Assembly (NCBI GenBank): GCA_051453625.1
Contig: JBOZIK010000001.1
Span: 176,716,017 to 176,780,016, forward strand
DNA length: 64,000 nt
Origin: Welwitschia mirabilis
Taxonomy: Eukaryota > Gnetophyta > Gnetopsida > Welwitschiales
Direction of reading: 5' to 3'
Shown here: positions 20,830 to 35,230 of the stretch, piece after piece
How positions within the stretch are numbered: the stretch's first letter is position 1
Layout: every line of letters starts with the position of its first letter
Translations under genes and position numbers: made by a program
The notes under the pieces: model-generated
Databases searched by the model: none
Seen by the model: only the letters and a program-made list of their open reading frames with translations
Told to the model about the DNA's origin: nothing

Positions 20830-23800
20830 GTTTTTATTGGTAGTTCTTAACTATTATCAAATTAATGATGACTTTTGCATTAATGATAATCAAATGCCAT
20901 CCTTACATCTTTAACTTCTTTTCTTAAACTAAATAAAGTTAATGACAATTTTTTAAGTTATAATCTATTAAAAGTTTACAACTTTATCTTTTAATGATAT
21001 TATATCTATGGAACTACCTATTTAATAACATTAAAAAGTAGTTTATCCCATGCATAAAATAATAGTAGTTATGTACTTACAAACCATGATAGACATAATA
21101 AAACTAGAAATATATTGCCATTAATTCTATGTAATATTATGTCATAATGTTAATATGTGCGTAATCTATCATGACTACATTAATGATGAAAACATAGAAT
21201 TAAGGTCATAATGTATTTTTACATTATCATTAACATTTTTGATATCATAAGTAGACTAAAAAGATTATTGGAAAGTCTTTAGGCTATCTATGATGAGAAT
21301 ATGAAAAGAATTAATATTATTATTAGACTAACAATGATATTTGTGATAAAAAATTTGTAGATTTAATGGCCACATGAACACAATGATGTTACTCAAACCA
21401 CTGAAGGAAAAACATTTAGGTAGATGACTAATATAACTCATATAGAAATGTGTTAATGACACAAAATTTTTTGTGATGATAATAGTTTATCTTAAACATG
21501 GTACAAATGACATAGTAACATGAAAAGAAAAAGGGAAAATGTTATGTGTTTGAAAATCAAACTAGACATGATGACACTAATAACATTAAGCCATTATTTC
21601 TATGTAACATTACATCATAATGTTTGTATGTTTTGGAATGTGTTATGCTTACATTAACCATGACACCCTAGAATTGATGTTATTATGCTTTTTTTAAGAT
21701 CATCATAAAGGTTTATGCCATTTGAGATATCAAATTTATAGATTTAATAAGAACAGAAATAGTATGACATTATTAAAACTGTTGATGGTAATACATTTAT
21801 AACACACAAGTAATACAACTATATAAAAAAAATACGTTGATGACATGACATTTTCTACAGTGATAATAACTAACTTATTAATGGTAAAAACAATCACAGT
21901 AATACAAAAATAAAATAGTGCACAAAACTATATTAACATTATGTGTTTACACATCACGATAGGGATGGTAACACTAAAAATGATATTCATTAATTCTATG
22001 TAATATTACATTATAATGTTAGTATTTTTGTACTATGTCATAACCACATTAAAAATGACATCATAGAGTCATTATTTTTCTTTTCACTACCATTAAGATT
22101 TGTGTCATTATAAGTGAACTAAAAAATTTGTTACGAAGTCTTCAAGTACCTCTAATGAGAATATAAAAAGAACTAATATTATTATTAGACTAAGGATGTC
22201 TTCTATGATATGAAATTCATAATTTTAATGATAACACAAACATAGTGATTTTATTTAATCTATTGAGGACAAAAAATTATGACACATGGTTAACAAAACC
22301 ATTATTGAAATACATGGATAATACAACATTTCCTATGGCTATAGTAGTTTAACTCATAATGATATAAAAACAAAATCATGCATAAAATAATAGTGACATT
22401 ATTTGTTTACAAATCATGATAGATAGGATAACATGGGTAAGATATAGTTATTAATGATATGTGGTATTATTTCACAATGTTAATATGTATCATAATGTTA
22501 ATGACAACATCAAAAAAATTATGTCATTAGTTTTTTCAATGTCATCATTAATTTTATGTCATTAGAAGCAAACATTGAAAAATCTCCCAAACTCTCTAGG
22601 TATATTTGACAAAAATATGAAAAGAATTATTAATATTTTTAGATTAACAATGACATTTGTAATATAAAATTTATATATTAATGGCAACATGAATATCATG
22701 ACATTATTAAACTACTAACATCAAATCATTTATGGTACAAGATTAATATTGTTGTTATAGAAATATGTAGATGATATCACATATTCTTATGACATTTCAT
22801 GTGTATGTTGTTTAACTTATCAATAGTACAAATGATCATAGTGATGTAAAGAATGAGGTACCTTANNNNNNNNNNNNNNNNNNNNNNNNNNNNNNNNNNN
22901 NNNNNNNNNNNNNNNNNNNNNNNNNNNNNNNNNNNNNNNNNNNNNNNNNNNNNNNNNNNNNNNNNNNNNNNNNNNNNNNNNNNNNNNNNNNNNNNNNNNN
23001 NNNNNNNNNNNNNNNNNNNNNNNNNNNNNNNNNNNNNNNNNNNNNNNNNNNNNNNNNNNNNNNNNNNNNNNNNNNNNNNNNNNNNNNNNNNNNNNNNNNN
23101 NNNNNNNNNNNNNNNNNNNNNNNNNNNNNNNNNNNNNNNNNNNNNNNNNNNNNNNNNNNNNNNNNNNNNNNNNNNNNNNNNNNNNNNNNNNNNNNNNNNN
23201 NNNNNNNNNNNNNNNNNNNNNNNNNNNNNNNNNNNNNNNNNNNNNNNNNNNNNNNNNNNNNNNNNNNNNNNNNNNNNNNNNNNNNNNNNNNNNNNNNNNN
23301 NNNNNNNNNNNNNNNNNNNNNNNNNNNNNNNNNNNNNNNNNNNNNNNNNNNNNNNNNNNNNNNNNNNNNNNNNNNNNNNNNNNNNNNNNNNNNNNNNNNN
23401 NNNNNNNNNNNNNNNNNNNNNNNNNNNNNNNNNNNNNNNNNNNNNNNNNNNNNNNNNNNNNATGTTTCATAATGTGCTATATTTACATTAATAACCACAT
23501 CATAGAATTGACACCCTTTTTTTTAACATCAACATTAAGGTTTTATCACTATAATAAACTAAATGAATTATTGTAAAGTCTCCAAGGTACCTCTAACAGG
23601 AATGTAAAAGAATTGATATTGTTATCAGACTAATGATTATATTTGTGATTTGAAATTTATATATTTAATAATAACATGAACATAATGATATTATTAAAAC
23701 TATTAATAAAAAACCATTTATAGCACATGATTAATACTGCTATTACAAAATTATGTAAGTGACATGACATTTCCTGTGACATTATCTTTGGACATAATAG

Positions 23801-25300
23801 TTTAACTTATCCATGAAATAAATAAACATAGTGACATAAAAACAAACCAATACATAAAATAATAATGACATTATTTTTTTAAAAATCATGATAAATGTAG
23901 TAATACTAGTAACTTAGTGCTATAAATTCTATGTGATATTATAACACAATGTTCGTATATACCATAAGGTGATAGATCCACATTAACAATTATCTCATAA
24001 AATTGATAACCTTTTTTTACATCATCATTAATGTTTTTAGCATTAAAAGCAAACTTAAAAAATTCTGAAAAACTTTCTAGGGTATATCTAATAATAATAT
24101 AAAAAGAATTGATATTATTATTAGACTAAGGATAATATTTGTGATCTAAAATTTATAGATTTAATGACAACATGAATATAGTGATGTATTAAAACTACTA
24201 ATGGCAAATCATTTATGGCACATGATATAGATGACATGACATATTAAAGGAACTAGATGAGAGAGTGTTGTATATGTTAAATGTAATATTATGACATCAT
24301 CTTAGTGTGTGCCATAGTGACATTAATAATGACATAATAAAATTGTTGCTATTTGGGTTTTTACTTTACTAGAATTATTTGTACTATCATAATCAAATTG
24401 ATTAATTTATGTGAATCACTCCATAGTAGTTATAACATGAATATAAAAAGCAATAATATTATTATTAGATTATACAATAAAATATGTGATATGAAATTTA
24501 TAAATTTAATGGTAACATGGACATATTAACATTAATTTAAAAAAACTTACAGAATAACATATAGGTCAGAAGTGTAGGAAGGCCATTACAAAATGACATA
24601 GATGACATGAAATTTCTTGTGATGATAATAAATAATTCATGATGTTTAACTTATTAATGGCACTATAAAAATAGTGCTGTAATTTCATAAAAATCACAAT
24701 ATAATTAAAAATACTAATCAACTATAGCTATTAATTCTATGTGATATCATGATATCATATTACTCTTAGCCATAGTATAACATTCTTGTTTGACAATATA
24801 TGCTTAAATCAATGGTATGGCCTAAATAGATACTATGAGAGTATAAGAAATTATGACAAACATGATAACACTAATAAATTATAGCCATGGTGAATGAGGT
24901 AATGATACTAATAAAATATAAATATTATTTTCATTATTACATCATAATACTATGATTATAAATGTCATTAAAAATATTGAATTATAAATTAAATTCCATT
25001 TAACTTTAATTTTACATTTGTACGATCACTTCTTCCCTTAAAAAAAAGGAATTTATAAACCAAAAACTTTTACGACATCATGTTATGTTATTAATAATAA
25101 CACTAAAGAATAACTTTATGGCATAATATTCATGGGGCTATTATAGTTTGTTTTCATCTCATTATGATAATGTATAATATTAAAATTAGATAAGAAAAAA
25201 AAATTGTAGAACTACCAAGAACCTCTAGGATGAAAGTGGAACTATCAGAAAGCTCTAAGATGAAAGTATAAAGAATAATCACTATTTTTATAAGTCATGC
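20830..25300 (+). repeat. Non-coding array of modules of roughly 340-490 bp
   Basis: The same ordered sequence blocks recur along this stretch. The best landmark is AGAATATAAAAAGAATTAAT followed by ATTATTATTAGAC, near 21290, 22150, 22620, 23600, 24090 and 24430, with a weaker one at 25245. It is preceded by a CTCTAGGTATCTCTAATG-like block and followed by GAAATTTATAGATTTAATGG. Other shared blocks are TTCTATGTAATATTA, ACAAATCATGATAGA and GATGACATGACATTTCCTG. All copies have the same orientation. No coding potential was found. A 596-N gap (22866-23461) lies within it. The same landmark recurs at 33-35 kb. It is probably transposon-internal repeat DNA of the CACTA kind, by inference. Confidence 0.8.
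22866..23461. other. Assembly gap (596 N) inside the repeat array
   Basis: No shared ends were recognised next to the Ns. By the surrounding spacing roughly one module would fit in the gap. Confidence 0.9.
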
Positions 25301-28300
25301 ATTATTACTTTAGAAGAAAACATTTGTTTTCGAGCTCTATCTAAAAATATCTATAAACTAGATTATTCTTAAACTCTTATTGAGATTCTATCATGTTGAG
25401 CTCCAATATTTTTGAGAAGCCATCATTTTTCATTCTTGATATAGAATGTTATACATCTTTATAGGTCATTTCTTGAATTCATATTCATTATCCAAGTTTT
25501 TGATAGTTTATCAACTCCATCTAAAATATTTTATGCAATCTGGCACTAAAGGTTTCCCCATTTTTAAGTAAATGGATAAGGTTTATATCTATAAGATAAC
25601 AATTATTGAAAGGACCAAGTAGAAACGTTTGAAAACATTAACTCAACCATTCAATCTAAAAGAGAACATATGAAAACACAAGAAAATAAGAAAAATTATG
25701 AGATCTTTTAATTTACACATGAAAAAAGTTTTATTTTAATTTTAGGATCTTTGATCTCTAAGGCCTTAAAAGGAAGTGAGCTTTTCACTATGAGCATTCA
25801 TGCTATTATTATTTAAACCACATTCTAGGTAAAGATTTTAAAATTTATATGATAGCATTTTAATATTTACCTATGTGGTAAAGAATTAGAAAATATGTTA
25901 TTTTGTAAATTAAGTAATAGGAATAAGTAGTAACATTATGAATGTTACTTCCATGATCACATACTTTATCATAATCTTCTTCAAATCATCTTGTTTATGG
26001 AAGAAAAAGTACCATCATTATATAGTAAGTTGTATTTATGTTTATGATTGAAGATTGAAAATTGTTATTTTTTCCTTATAAGTTTTACAACATTTTTCAG
26101 ACAGTACCAAAGGAAATGATAAATATGATGGCATTTACAATGAACTATTGCATGCTAATGCTAAGAATGAGATCCTAAGATAATAGGTATTATGTGAAAT
26201 AATCTCAACTCTTATATAAAAATCTATTTAGCAAAAGAAAATATTACTATTTACTCAAAAGTGACTAGACTAAGGTTGAGAAATTATGTCCTCTAAAAGA
26301 ACATAAGAAGTACCACTTCTACTTCATTGACTAGAGAAACTAGGTTTATGATTTTCATATTGAAAGGATATGAGCATAAGACATTGTAAAAACTTTCTTT
26401 AGGAATGAGAAAGAAATCAACGAAAAAACCCATGACGACCTTCAAGATAAGAACTCTATCCTAACCTATACTTTTTCTAGTCTCTTAGTAAAAAGTTAAT
26501 AAAGAATAACTAACATGAAAAATTTGATAAGAAAAATATTCAAGCATTATGTAAAAATAATAAAAATGTTAAAAATTTTAGCCAAATTTAAAAGTGAGGC
26601 ATTCAAAACTAAAATTTGAAGTTCAAATACCAAATTCCATAATCCAACTAAAGTTTAACTTTGTCCTCAAAGTTTGAAAGATCAAAAAAAAAAAAGAAAA
26701 AAATCAATGTTGAATTTGAGAATAAGTGGAAGCACATTAAAAGGTCAATGTCATTTTATCAAAACTAAAAAAATAAAAAGTTCTAAGCAATGCAAACTAG
26801 CTATAATGCATAGGAAGAAAATGTTAAAATATAAATAATTTTAAAAATAATAATGAAACACTATATTTCAGATTAGAATTATTATGAAGGTAGAGAAAGT
26901 TAGACTAAAGTGTAAAAAAAAATAAAAATAAAATATGATGATCGATAATGCATTACAATTATTTTTTAGACAATTTTAACAAGGAAAAAAAATCTAAATA
27001 GACTATAAATAAGATGGATAATGCTTTATAAAAGTTAAGAAGTAAAAACTACAAAAGGGATAGTAGTACTAGCTAGGACTAGTGGCCATGCCACTTATTT
27101 TAAAATTTCAAAATATTATGATATGGTTTATTAGCTATAATAATAAGTTTTGTTATTACAAGTTAAGCTCAATGGTAAATGTAATAAACAGAATAGGTAC
27201 AGGATGTAAATTTGTACTACATGATGAAAACTCATTACAACTAGATGTTTTATTATTATACAAGACAGTGGAAATGGAAACTAATACAAATAACCTATGA
27301 ATAAAAGAGAGAACTTACATAAGCTAATGACCTATTCATTAATTTTTTTGTAAACTTCATTTTTATTTTAATGGATCCAAATGTTTAGCATGTAAGGTAT
27401 TAAATAAGTAAAACCATGAAAATCCAAGAGTTATTATTAGAATCTTAACTACAATTATTAAAGAAAGCATATCACAATAAAAATCTCTAATTCCCACCTT
27501 TTTCTTTCCAATTTTTACCTTTTTTACCATTACACATATCCCTTATTTCAAGCATTTAGATTATATTAAGTATTCAGTGTTATCACATTCTCTTCCAATA
27601 GAACTAAACATGCTATTTTTTAAAGAAATCACTACTACATCGCTACTAAGTATTTATAAGCCTGATGCAATTGATCTGGTTATAAATAAAGTATTAGAGA
27701 TACATTACTAGTGAACCTTTATAGACCTAATGTAGTTAACTAAATCTAATAAATTAATCATAATAAGATGTGCTTGTAGAAAAGATACATTTATTTATTT
27801 ATTTATTTAATTCTGCTTTTCATTTTCAATATCTTTTATGCACATAAGAGGGGTCATGATTGATTAGCCTAATTAAAAAATTTATTATCACCATAAAATT
27901 CTTAAAAATAAAAGTATAGTATGAAAGTAGATTTCTCCTTTTCATCCTTTATTTTTTCAAGATTAAAAACCTCAATAAAAACTAACCTTAATAACATAAC
28001 TCAAAACAAGCATAACCTACTTTTAAAAATTACAAGTAAACTTAATTGCAACTGCAACTAGTACTAACAAAATGATCACTTATTATTGATATAATTATTA
28101 AAGGTACTTAACTTAGATCATTAAGTATTAGAGAATCATAAGTATATGAAAGGGAAGGACGATTAGTTAGCCTTATGAAACAAACCCAACATGGAAGGGC
28201 TAGATGGTAAGGTTTAAGGTGATGATAGTTTATCTTATGGAATGGGTGAAGTTCAAAGTTTCATAGATGAAAGGGTTTAATATAGTAATTAAAAAAAATG

Positions 28301-31300
28301 GTAGTGCTTGAGTGGTTTTATAAGAGAGAAACCATCAAGTAAAAGTGTTTTTAAAATTTTTTTCATCCTCATCTAAATCTAATGTAAAAGCATAAAGAGA
28401 AACTAAAATTCTCTAAAGGGGTTTTTCAATGTGATGCATGGGTAGATGATTAAGGAAATAAAAGTTATGAGGAGTATGATGAATTGGGAGAGAATCCATA
28501 TAGATCTTTATGCATGAATATACAAAATTAGGGATAAAACCAATGCAATTAGTAAAGGCTATGCATTCAAAGNNNNNNNNNNNNNNNNNNNNNNNNNNNN
28601 NNNNNNNNNNNNNNNNNNNNNNNNNNNNNNNNNNNNNNNNNNNNNNNNNNNNNNNNNNNNNNNNNNNNNNNNAAGGCTATGCATTCAAAGTTTAAAATGA
28701 TCAATCCTTTATCTTTATTATGCTTACTTAATAACTCATGTAGGAAATAATTTTATGATGAAGATAAATGTGAATTGAAAACCATGGAAGAAGCTGAATA
28801 TTTGTTAATAAAATTAGCAAAAGATGTTTCCACTAATAAATAATATTGGATTTCTTCATTAAATGTTAGGTCTTACTTGGAAAATAAAGATGAAGATGAA
28901 GTGTTTAGATGATGAAGTCATTAAGAAAAGTACAAAGGCTCTTCATAAGATGGATTAAGAATGAGCTTTTTCTTAATGTTCTTCTTCCCATGAATGCTAC
29001 CAAGGGATTTCCCCTTATGTTGTTGCTCATCTGAAAATGGTTATAACTCAAAAAAAAGGTGGCTCTTCGATTGGTGCTAGATTATTTGTTCAACTTTGCT
29101 TAATAAAGAGGAATGTTGCATAAAATTTTGTTGGTTATTAAGATTAAGTTAGGCTTGGGTTTCATGAATTTCCTCAATGATTCCTTTAAAAAATTAGATA
29201 ATAAGAGCTAGTGAGTTATGTAAGATGAAGGATGTTCATTAGAAAATTAAGGATAGAGATGAAGAGGTAAAGGGACTTGATAAGATGATAAGTAATAAGA
29301 GTTAAAAGTAGTAGTAGAAAATATATAATTAGACCAATTTTATATAAAACAAGGGTTTTTAAACTTAGGATTATAAAGAGATTAATGTATGCATGTAGGA
29401 AATTCTAAGTGTTGAATATAATCTCTAATGGTTCACTTAGCATCAAAATAATGTTGAGGTTTAAAGTGATAAATATTATCATTGAGAAAAGGTATAGGGT
29501 AATAATAAGATGATGGAATGCATACATATTTAGGCTTTTCTTAAGGTTTTTTATATTCTCCTATAGTTTGTTTAAGTTAAATGTAACAAGGTGAGCTATA
29601 GAACTTCTAGTAAATAGGTATATTTTCAACATTAAGATCTTGAGTTGAAAACACATTTTGGAATTTTGGGAGTGTTTTATATATTTTGCCAAAAGAATTA
29701 TGACTTTATTGCATGTTGAATTTTAGAAAAATAGTTTATAAAGTTTACTATTAGAACTACATTTCATAGATATGCAAGGTTTTAGAAGGGCTCTAATATT
29801 AGAAAGAAGTTAGATGGTCCAAAGGAGGTTTATATAGAGTTTAAAGGGATTTTTCTATAAAAAAGGCTAATACTGTCTGTTAGGTCTACCAGCAGAATTA
29901 TTATTTTTAAGTAAAATGCTTTAAAAATTAAACAACATTATTTTTAGGATTATACAAAATGTTTACATAATGAATCCTAGAAAATGAGAAGTACAAAATG
30001 AAAGTGAAATTGAATGAACTAAAACCTATGGGAAAAATCCTTTTAAAAAAAAAATTAAATAGTAAAAATTAAATACAATAATTATAGAATCTATCTACTA
30101 AAATAAAAAACTACATAAAACAAAAAGAAAAATAAAAGTGTATCTTATATGATTTCATAGTTTTTTTTCTTTAATTCTCTTTTTGGATTGTAACCTATAG
30201 AAAATTCATTAGACCTATAAAAATTTCATCAAACCTAACATTTTTTAAACCTACACTCACAAAAGTTCTAATATAGAAATGATATTAATCTTAGTGTGAA
30301 AACTAATAAGATTTCAAAAAAGAATTAGTTTAGGTATCACTGGAAATGGACCAATAGCCATTACTAGAAAGAAAAGGAAATACTAAAAATCATATCAATT
30401 CAAGTATTATTAGAACGGACTAGTACTAATCATAAAAGTATTGAAAAACTAAAAATCTAAACTAAAAATTAAAAGAAAGGAATATTGTATTACTTTTGTA
30501 AAGCTATTATGTAATTACCTTCAATAATCATGTTAAAAAATGATTTGTGTTCTTTTATAACTTATATAAACTAAGATTCTTATTATAATAGAGTTGTAAT
30601 GTCATTCTTTCAATAAGAATAAATTAAGGTAGGAGACTTAACATATGTAACATCATTGTTTCTTAACCTACAAGAAACCAAAAATAAGAATTGAGATTGA
30701 GATGAGTTTAAACTTGGATGATAAAGGAGGAAAATGAACTAAATCCAAAGATTTATCTTAAATTATCTAATAGTGAAACCTTTACTTTAACAATATTCTA
30801 TAATTTTATCAAATAGAGATTAAGTAGTTAAGTCATTATCTCTTGGATCATGGTAACATATTCTCATTCACCATATGAGTATTAGTGATTTTCTTAGTCC
30901 ATTTGATCTTTCATAGCCTAACGTAAGAATAAAAAGTAAGAACTATTATTCTTAAGATTCATTAAATAAGATGAACATAACCAAAGATAACCTTAAAAAA
31001 TTCACTCACTAATTAAAAAGATCAATAATGTATTTTCAACTAATCACTAAAAGTATGAGGTTAATTACAACTTAAAATAGAAAATAAATAACTACTACTT
31101 TATTAAAAATGGGAATTACATTACATCAAAGAGTTATCCTTAAATGTAGTTCACTCTTAAAGGAGGAGCTTATAATTACATGATGATCATCCCTTCCAAT
31201 CTCTCTACTAACTAAGTTTCCATCTTTATAATGATAACGCTTGCTGCTTTGTATAGGTGAGGATAAGATTAATGTAATTAGAGGCCTTTAGCTTATAGTG

Positions 31301-31898
31301 GTAGATACATAGTTATAATTTTTATCATGTAACATTAGGTAGGGTAGTTGATTCTTCCATCTCACAGTATTTAGTGGAGGTTAGCAATATAAGTTTAACA
31401 CTTGACCTTTTAATGATGATGCTTCTACCAATTAGTTCTATCGTGATGTGGCTCTAATGTTACCACAACCCGTCACTATCACATGTCATTTTCACATGAG
31501 ATGATAGTGGTTTTTAATGTTACAAACAATTAATCCCACATCTAGAAGTTAATCACCTTTCAATGGCTATTTTAAAATGTAAGTTTGGAGATAAGTTTCA
31601 TCATGCCATTGTATAGGTAACTAGTGCCACCAATTTTTTCTACCTATTTTGCTCTAGTTTATTTCACATGATCCAAAATGCTACTAAATTCTTGAAAATG
31701 ATATGAAAAAATGTATTAAGATTAAGTATGAAATAGAAAATAGTCAAAGACATAATTTTATAGTTAAATTGGTAAAATTAATATCTTCAATATGATAAAT
31801 TAACTAATATTCTTGAAATAAATGTTAAATTTTTCATGTTAGCAAATGTATTTGGTGTTTTAAAGTTTTTGCTTCTTTTAGCTTTTAATGTATTTTAC
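25301..31898. other. AT-rich DNA with no recognised gene
   Basis: Long AT-rich sequence without a believable coding region; the longest open stretch (27082-27300) has no family resemblance. Near 27640 a CACTACTACATCG string is followed by two related blocks of about 22 bp (TATAAGCCTGATGCAATTGA and TATAGACCTAATGTAGTTAA), faintly like a CACTA end. A 100-N gap (28573-28672) has the same 18 bp on both sides. The segment 31100-31600 is somewhat less AT-rich but shows no gene. Confidence 0.6.
28573..28672. other. Assembly gap (100 N) with duplicated ends
   Basis: AAGGCTATGCATTCAAAG occurs at 28555-28572 and again at 28673-28690. Confidence 0.9.
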
Positions 31899-31910
31899 CA
31901 CTACAACAAT
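31899..31910 (+). repeat. Left terminal inverted repeat of the CACTA candidate
   Basis: CACTACAACAAT, matching the canonical CACTA terminus and the inverted right end at 58436-58447 in 11 of 12 positions. Confidence 0.55.
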
Positions 31911-32739
31911 AACCTATGAAAATTCATCATGATCATCATCATATGATAGAAGTAGGTGCGTATTAAATAATAATACATAAGAATATGTCAACATGGATAT
32001 AAGTTCATGCTAATCACTCATACCATATATTTATATATGTGCTTCTTTATTAACATGTAGAAAGAATCATAGTATTTCCAACTTAATATGTGGATTAGAT
32101 GTAAGATCATATTACAAAATGTAATGAGCATAGATGATTCCAAAAATGGTTAGGCATATATTACTAAATATAGAAGTGATTATGTAGTTGATTATAGAAA
32201 TTAACTAGGCCTTTAAGCATGGATCATCTGATATAGAATGATGATTTCTATATCTAAAGACAATATTACAAATATTATTTAAACTTTTAAATTCTTTCAA
32301 TTTATTAGAAAATGTAAATTTCTATGAAGTTAGTGTATTACTAAGAAACTATTTGGCATGAGGTGCATACTTACTTGACTTTTGGTTATCACGAAATATT
32401 CTAATTATTATATTATTATATCTTCTTCCTATTGAATTATAACACCAATAATAATTAGGCTGAAGTATGTGATACTAAAAATTGAATTATACTTCTTGAA
32501 TTTTAATTATAATGTTTTCACAACCATTATTATTACATTATTTTAAAAAGCTTTGTCTAGCAACTAATTTTATATCTTCTACCCTATACTGCTACATAAC
32601 TATTCTTTTTAAATGCTTTATTAAGACAACACTATGTTGTATAAGAATAAACTAATTTTTAATGAATGATATTTAATGTGTTACGTATGACATTTGTAGA
32701 AAATAATCAAACCCTTGATGGAATGAAGTAGGAATAGGG

Positions 32740-34141
32740 TTAATTGAGTTAATAATTGATTGACAAACACATATTGAAAAATCATGAAAGCCTAAACATA
32801 TTAAAGAAAACCTACTACATTTTTAGAATATTAACTTCAAGTATTAATGGCACTAGAGTCATAAAAAGTAAGTACCATTACTTCATTAATACATAAATTT
32901 TCATTGTATCATTATTTATAAATGCCACTACAAAATTATTATTGTAAACAATTCTATTATGACATATAGGATTAATATACATGACACCACATAAAATAGT
33001 GTTGTATAAGATTATAGAATACCATAGAAGTGATGATACTAATTAATTAAAATCAATATTTCTCTATAACATTACAACACTCTGTGAATACACGCTATAA
33101 ACATTAACAACAATATCATAGAATAATGACCATGTATGTGCCATCACATTGCTATGAAAAATTCTAGAACTCTTTGCATTTAATTAAAAAGAATTAACGT
33201 TATTATTAGTTGACATTATTGTATCTAGTGCCATAATAGATTACTGATACTACTTTGTATTATGCCATATAAATCAAGACTATAATTGTATGATAATAAG
33301 TTTTGTTGTATCATAGTAATTTGACTATTAATGACACATGTTTTATAGCACATGTTTTGGGATGTTATTACATTTTTAAATATACTTTCCATTAATGATT
33401 ACTCATTAACAACATGATTTAGACTTACCTGTGATATTAAACAGGGCCAAGGAAAGTTTTTCTATCAAAGATTAAAAAATAATGATATAAGTGCTGAGAC
33501 TAATTAGTTAGAGATATTATTCTCTATAATATTATAAAACTATGTATATAGGATCCTTAATATGATATATAATGCTACCACTAGAATGTTTTCCTTAGTA
33601 ATAGTAAAAATAATATTTATATTGGTGTCATCATAAATGACGTATTTCTACTTGTTATGTTATACATATTAATGCCAACACCACATAATTATTCTCATTT
33701 TTGTTTTTACATTATCGTGATTATATGTTCCATCACACCACTAAAAACAATGCTTTAAACACTCTTGGAAATCATTAGCATAATAATAAAAAGAATTAAT
33801 ATTATTATTAGGTAATAGTATTGAATGTAATGCAATAATATAATTTAAACATTATAAAAAGATTAGTATGGATCTATTCCCAGTAGAGAAACAATCCAAT
33901 ACAAATAATGACTTTATCACTATTTAATGATACTAAATAAAATAGTATCATATAATATTAGAGAATAAAATAAAGATGATAACACTATTCACTTAGAGAT
34001 ATTATTCCCTAATAGTTATGACACTTTGTGAGTATGTGTAGTAATAGACAATATAAACAAATAGTAGGAAGAACACTTTACTAGCTCATAACTACAACCA
34101 TTCTTTGTTTTTAACGCATTAGGATCATGTGAACTATTATA

Positions 34142-34194
<53 letters not shown>

Positions 34195-35230
34195 CACACA
34201 CACACAAAAAAAAAAAAAAAGTATTTCTTGAAGACTCTTACGTACCCTTAGTGTGAAAATAAAAAGAATTATTATTTTTATTAGTAAGTAGGATTATATA
34301 ATGTGGAATAATAAAAAATGACACATTTTAGTACTGTGTAAGAATAAATTAAACTAAATGCCTAGCTAGGAAATTCAAGGTAGTAAATACAAATGTAGAT
34401 TAGTATTATAGGTTGTGCCACTAGAATTTTATGGCACTAAGATTTTGATGTCATAGTATTTTACTATTGATGGCACAAGATTTGTAGTGCCTTGATATTG
34501 CAGAATTGTTAATTAAAATAATAACATTGTTATTGATTTAGGACATTATTGTATTTTTATTTAAATATAATTCCTATAGATCATTTTATTTATAATAAAG
34601 TAAAATAAATATAATAAATGGCACTACACTTTATTGTGACTTAGCAGTTCACTATTAAGGGCATGATAATTATTTTTGTATTTCATCAATGATACTATAG
34701 GATACAATGCCATATAATATTATGATAGAGGTGATAAAACTAATTTAATAAATTCATTATTTTCTATAATATTACATTACTTTTTGATTATGTTCCATAA
34801 TTAGACAATATAATGAAACCTTGAGAATGTTTTACATGATAAAATTAAAATTATTTTTTATGTTGATATCATCATAAATGAGATGTTGATATATTTAAAG
34901 TGTATAGATTAATGATGACACAACAAGACTACTACCCTTAGTCATTTTTGATATCCCCATTGTTTGATATACCATTAGGAAACTTTTGGAATGAAATAAA
35001 AAGAATTAATATAATTATTATTCTAAAACATTGTACATGATGCCTTAATGAATAAATAACATTATTTAGTATTATACCATAATAAATCAAAACTAGAAAA
35101 TTTATAGAACTATTATTTATCTTGCCATAGTAATTTCACTTAATGACATATGTCATTTAGCATCATAATTCTAGATGCATACAATAAACATAATTATTTA
35201 GTATTATGTCATAGTGTGATTGGATCCTTT
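32740..35230 (+). repeat. Left subterminal repeat array of the CACTA candidate
   Basis: Contains the AAAAAGAATTAATATTATTA landmark near 33190, 33790, 34265 and 35000, shared with the 21-25 kb array. It also holds a roughly 65-bp block of the type TTATGGCACTAA...CATAGTA.TTT.CTATTAATGGCACA...TTTGTAGTGCC (about 33290, 34420, 34640 and 35100). A further block near 32750-32840 (AAACATATTAAAGAAAACCT) recurs at 54030-54120. No coding content was seen. Confidence 0.7.
34144..34219. repeat. (CA)n microsatellite followed by poly-A
   Basis: About 60 bp of CA repeats with two A-rich interruptions, then an uninterrupted A run to about 34219. Confidence 0.97.

Noticed and set aside
20733-28305. A CACTA pair from CACTACC at 20733 to GGTAGTG near 28290 enclosing the first array
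   Set aside because: Only seven bases match, no target duplication is seen, and the right end lies in unrelated sequence.
31470-31515. Hairpin CACTATCACATGT / ACATGAGATGATAGTG as a MITE or terminator
   Set aside because: Imperfect, isolated, with no flanking duplication or second copy seen.
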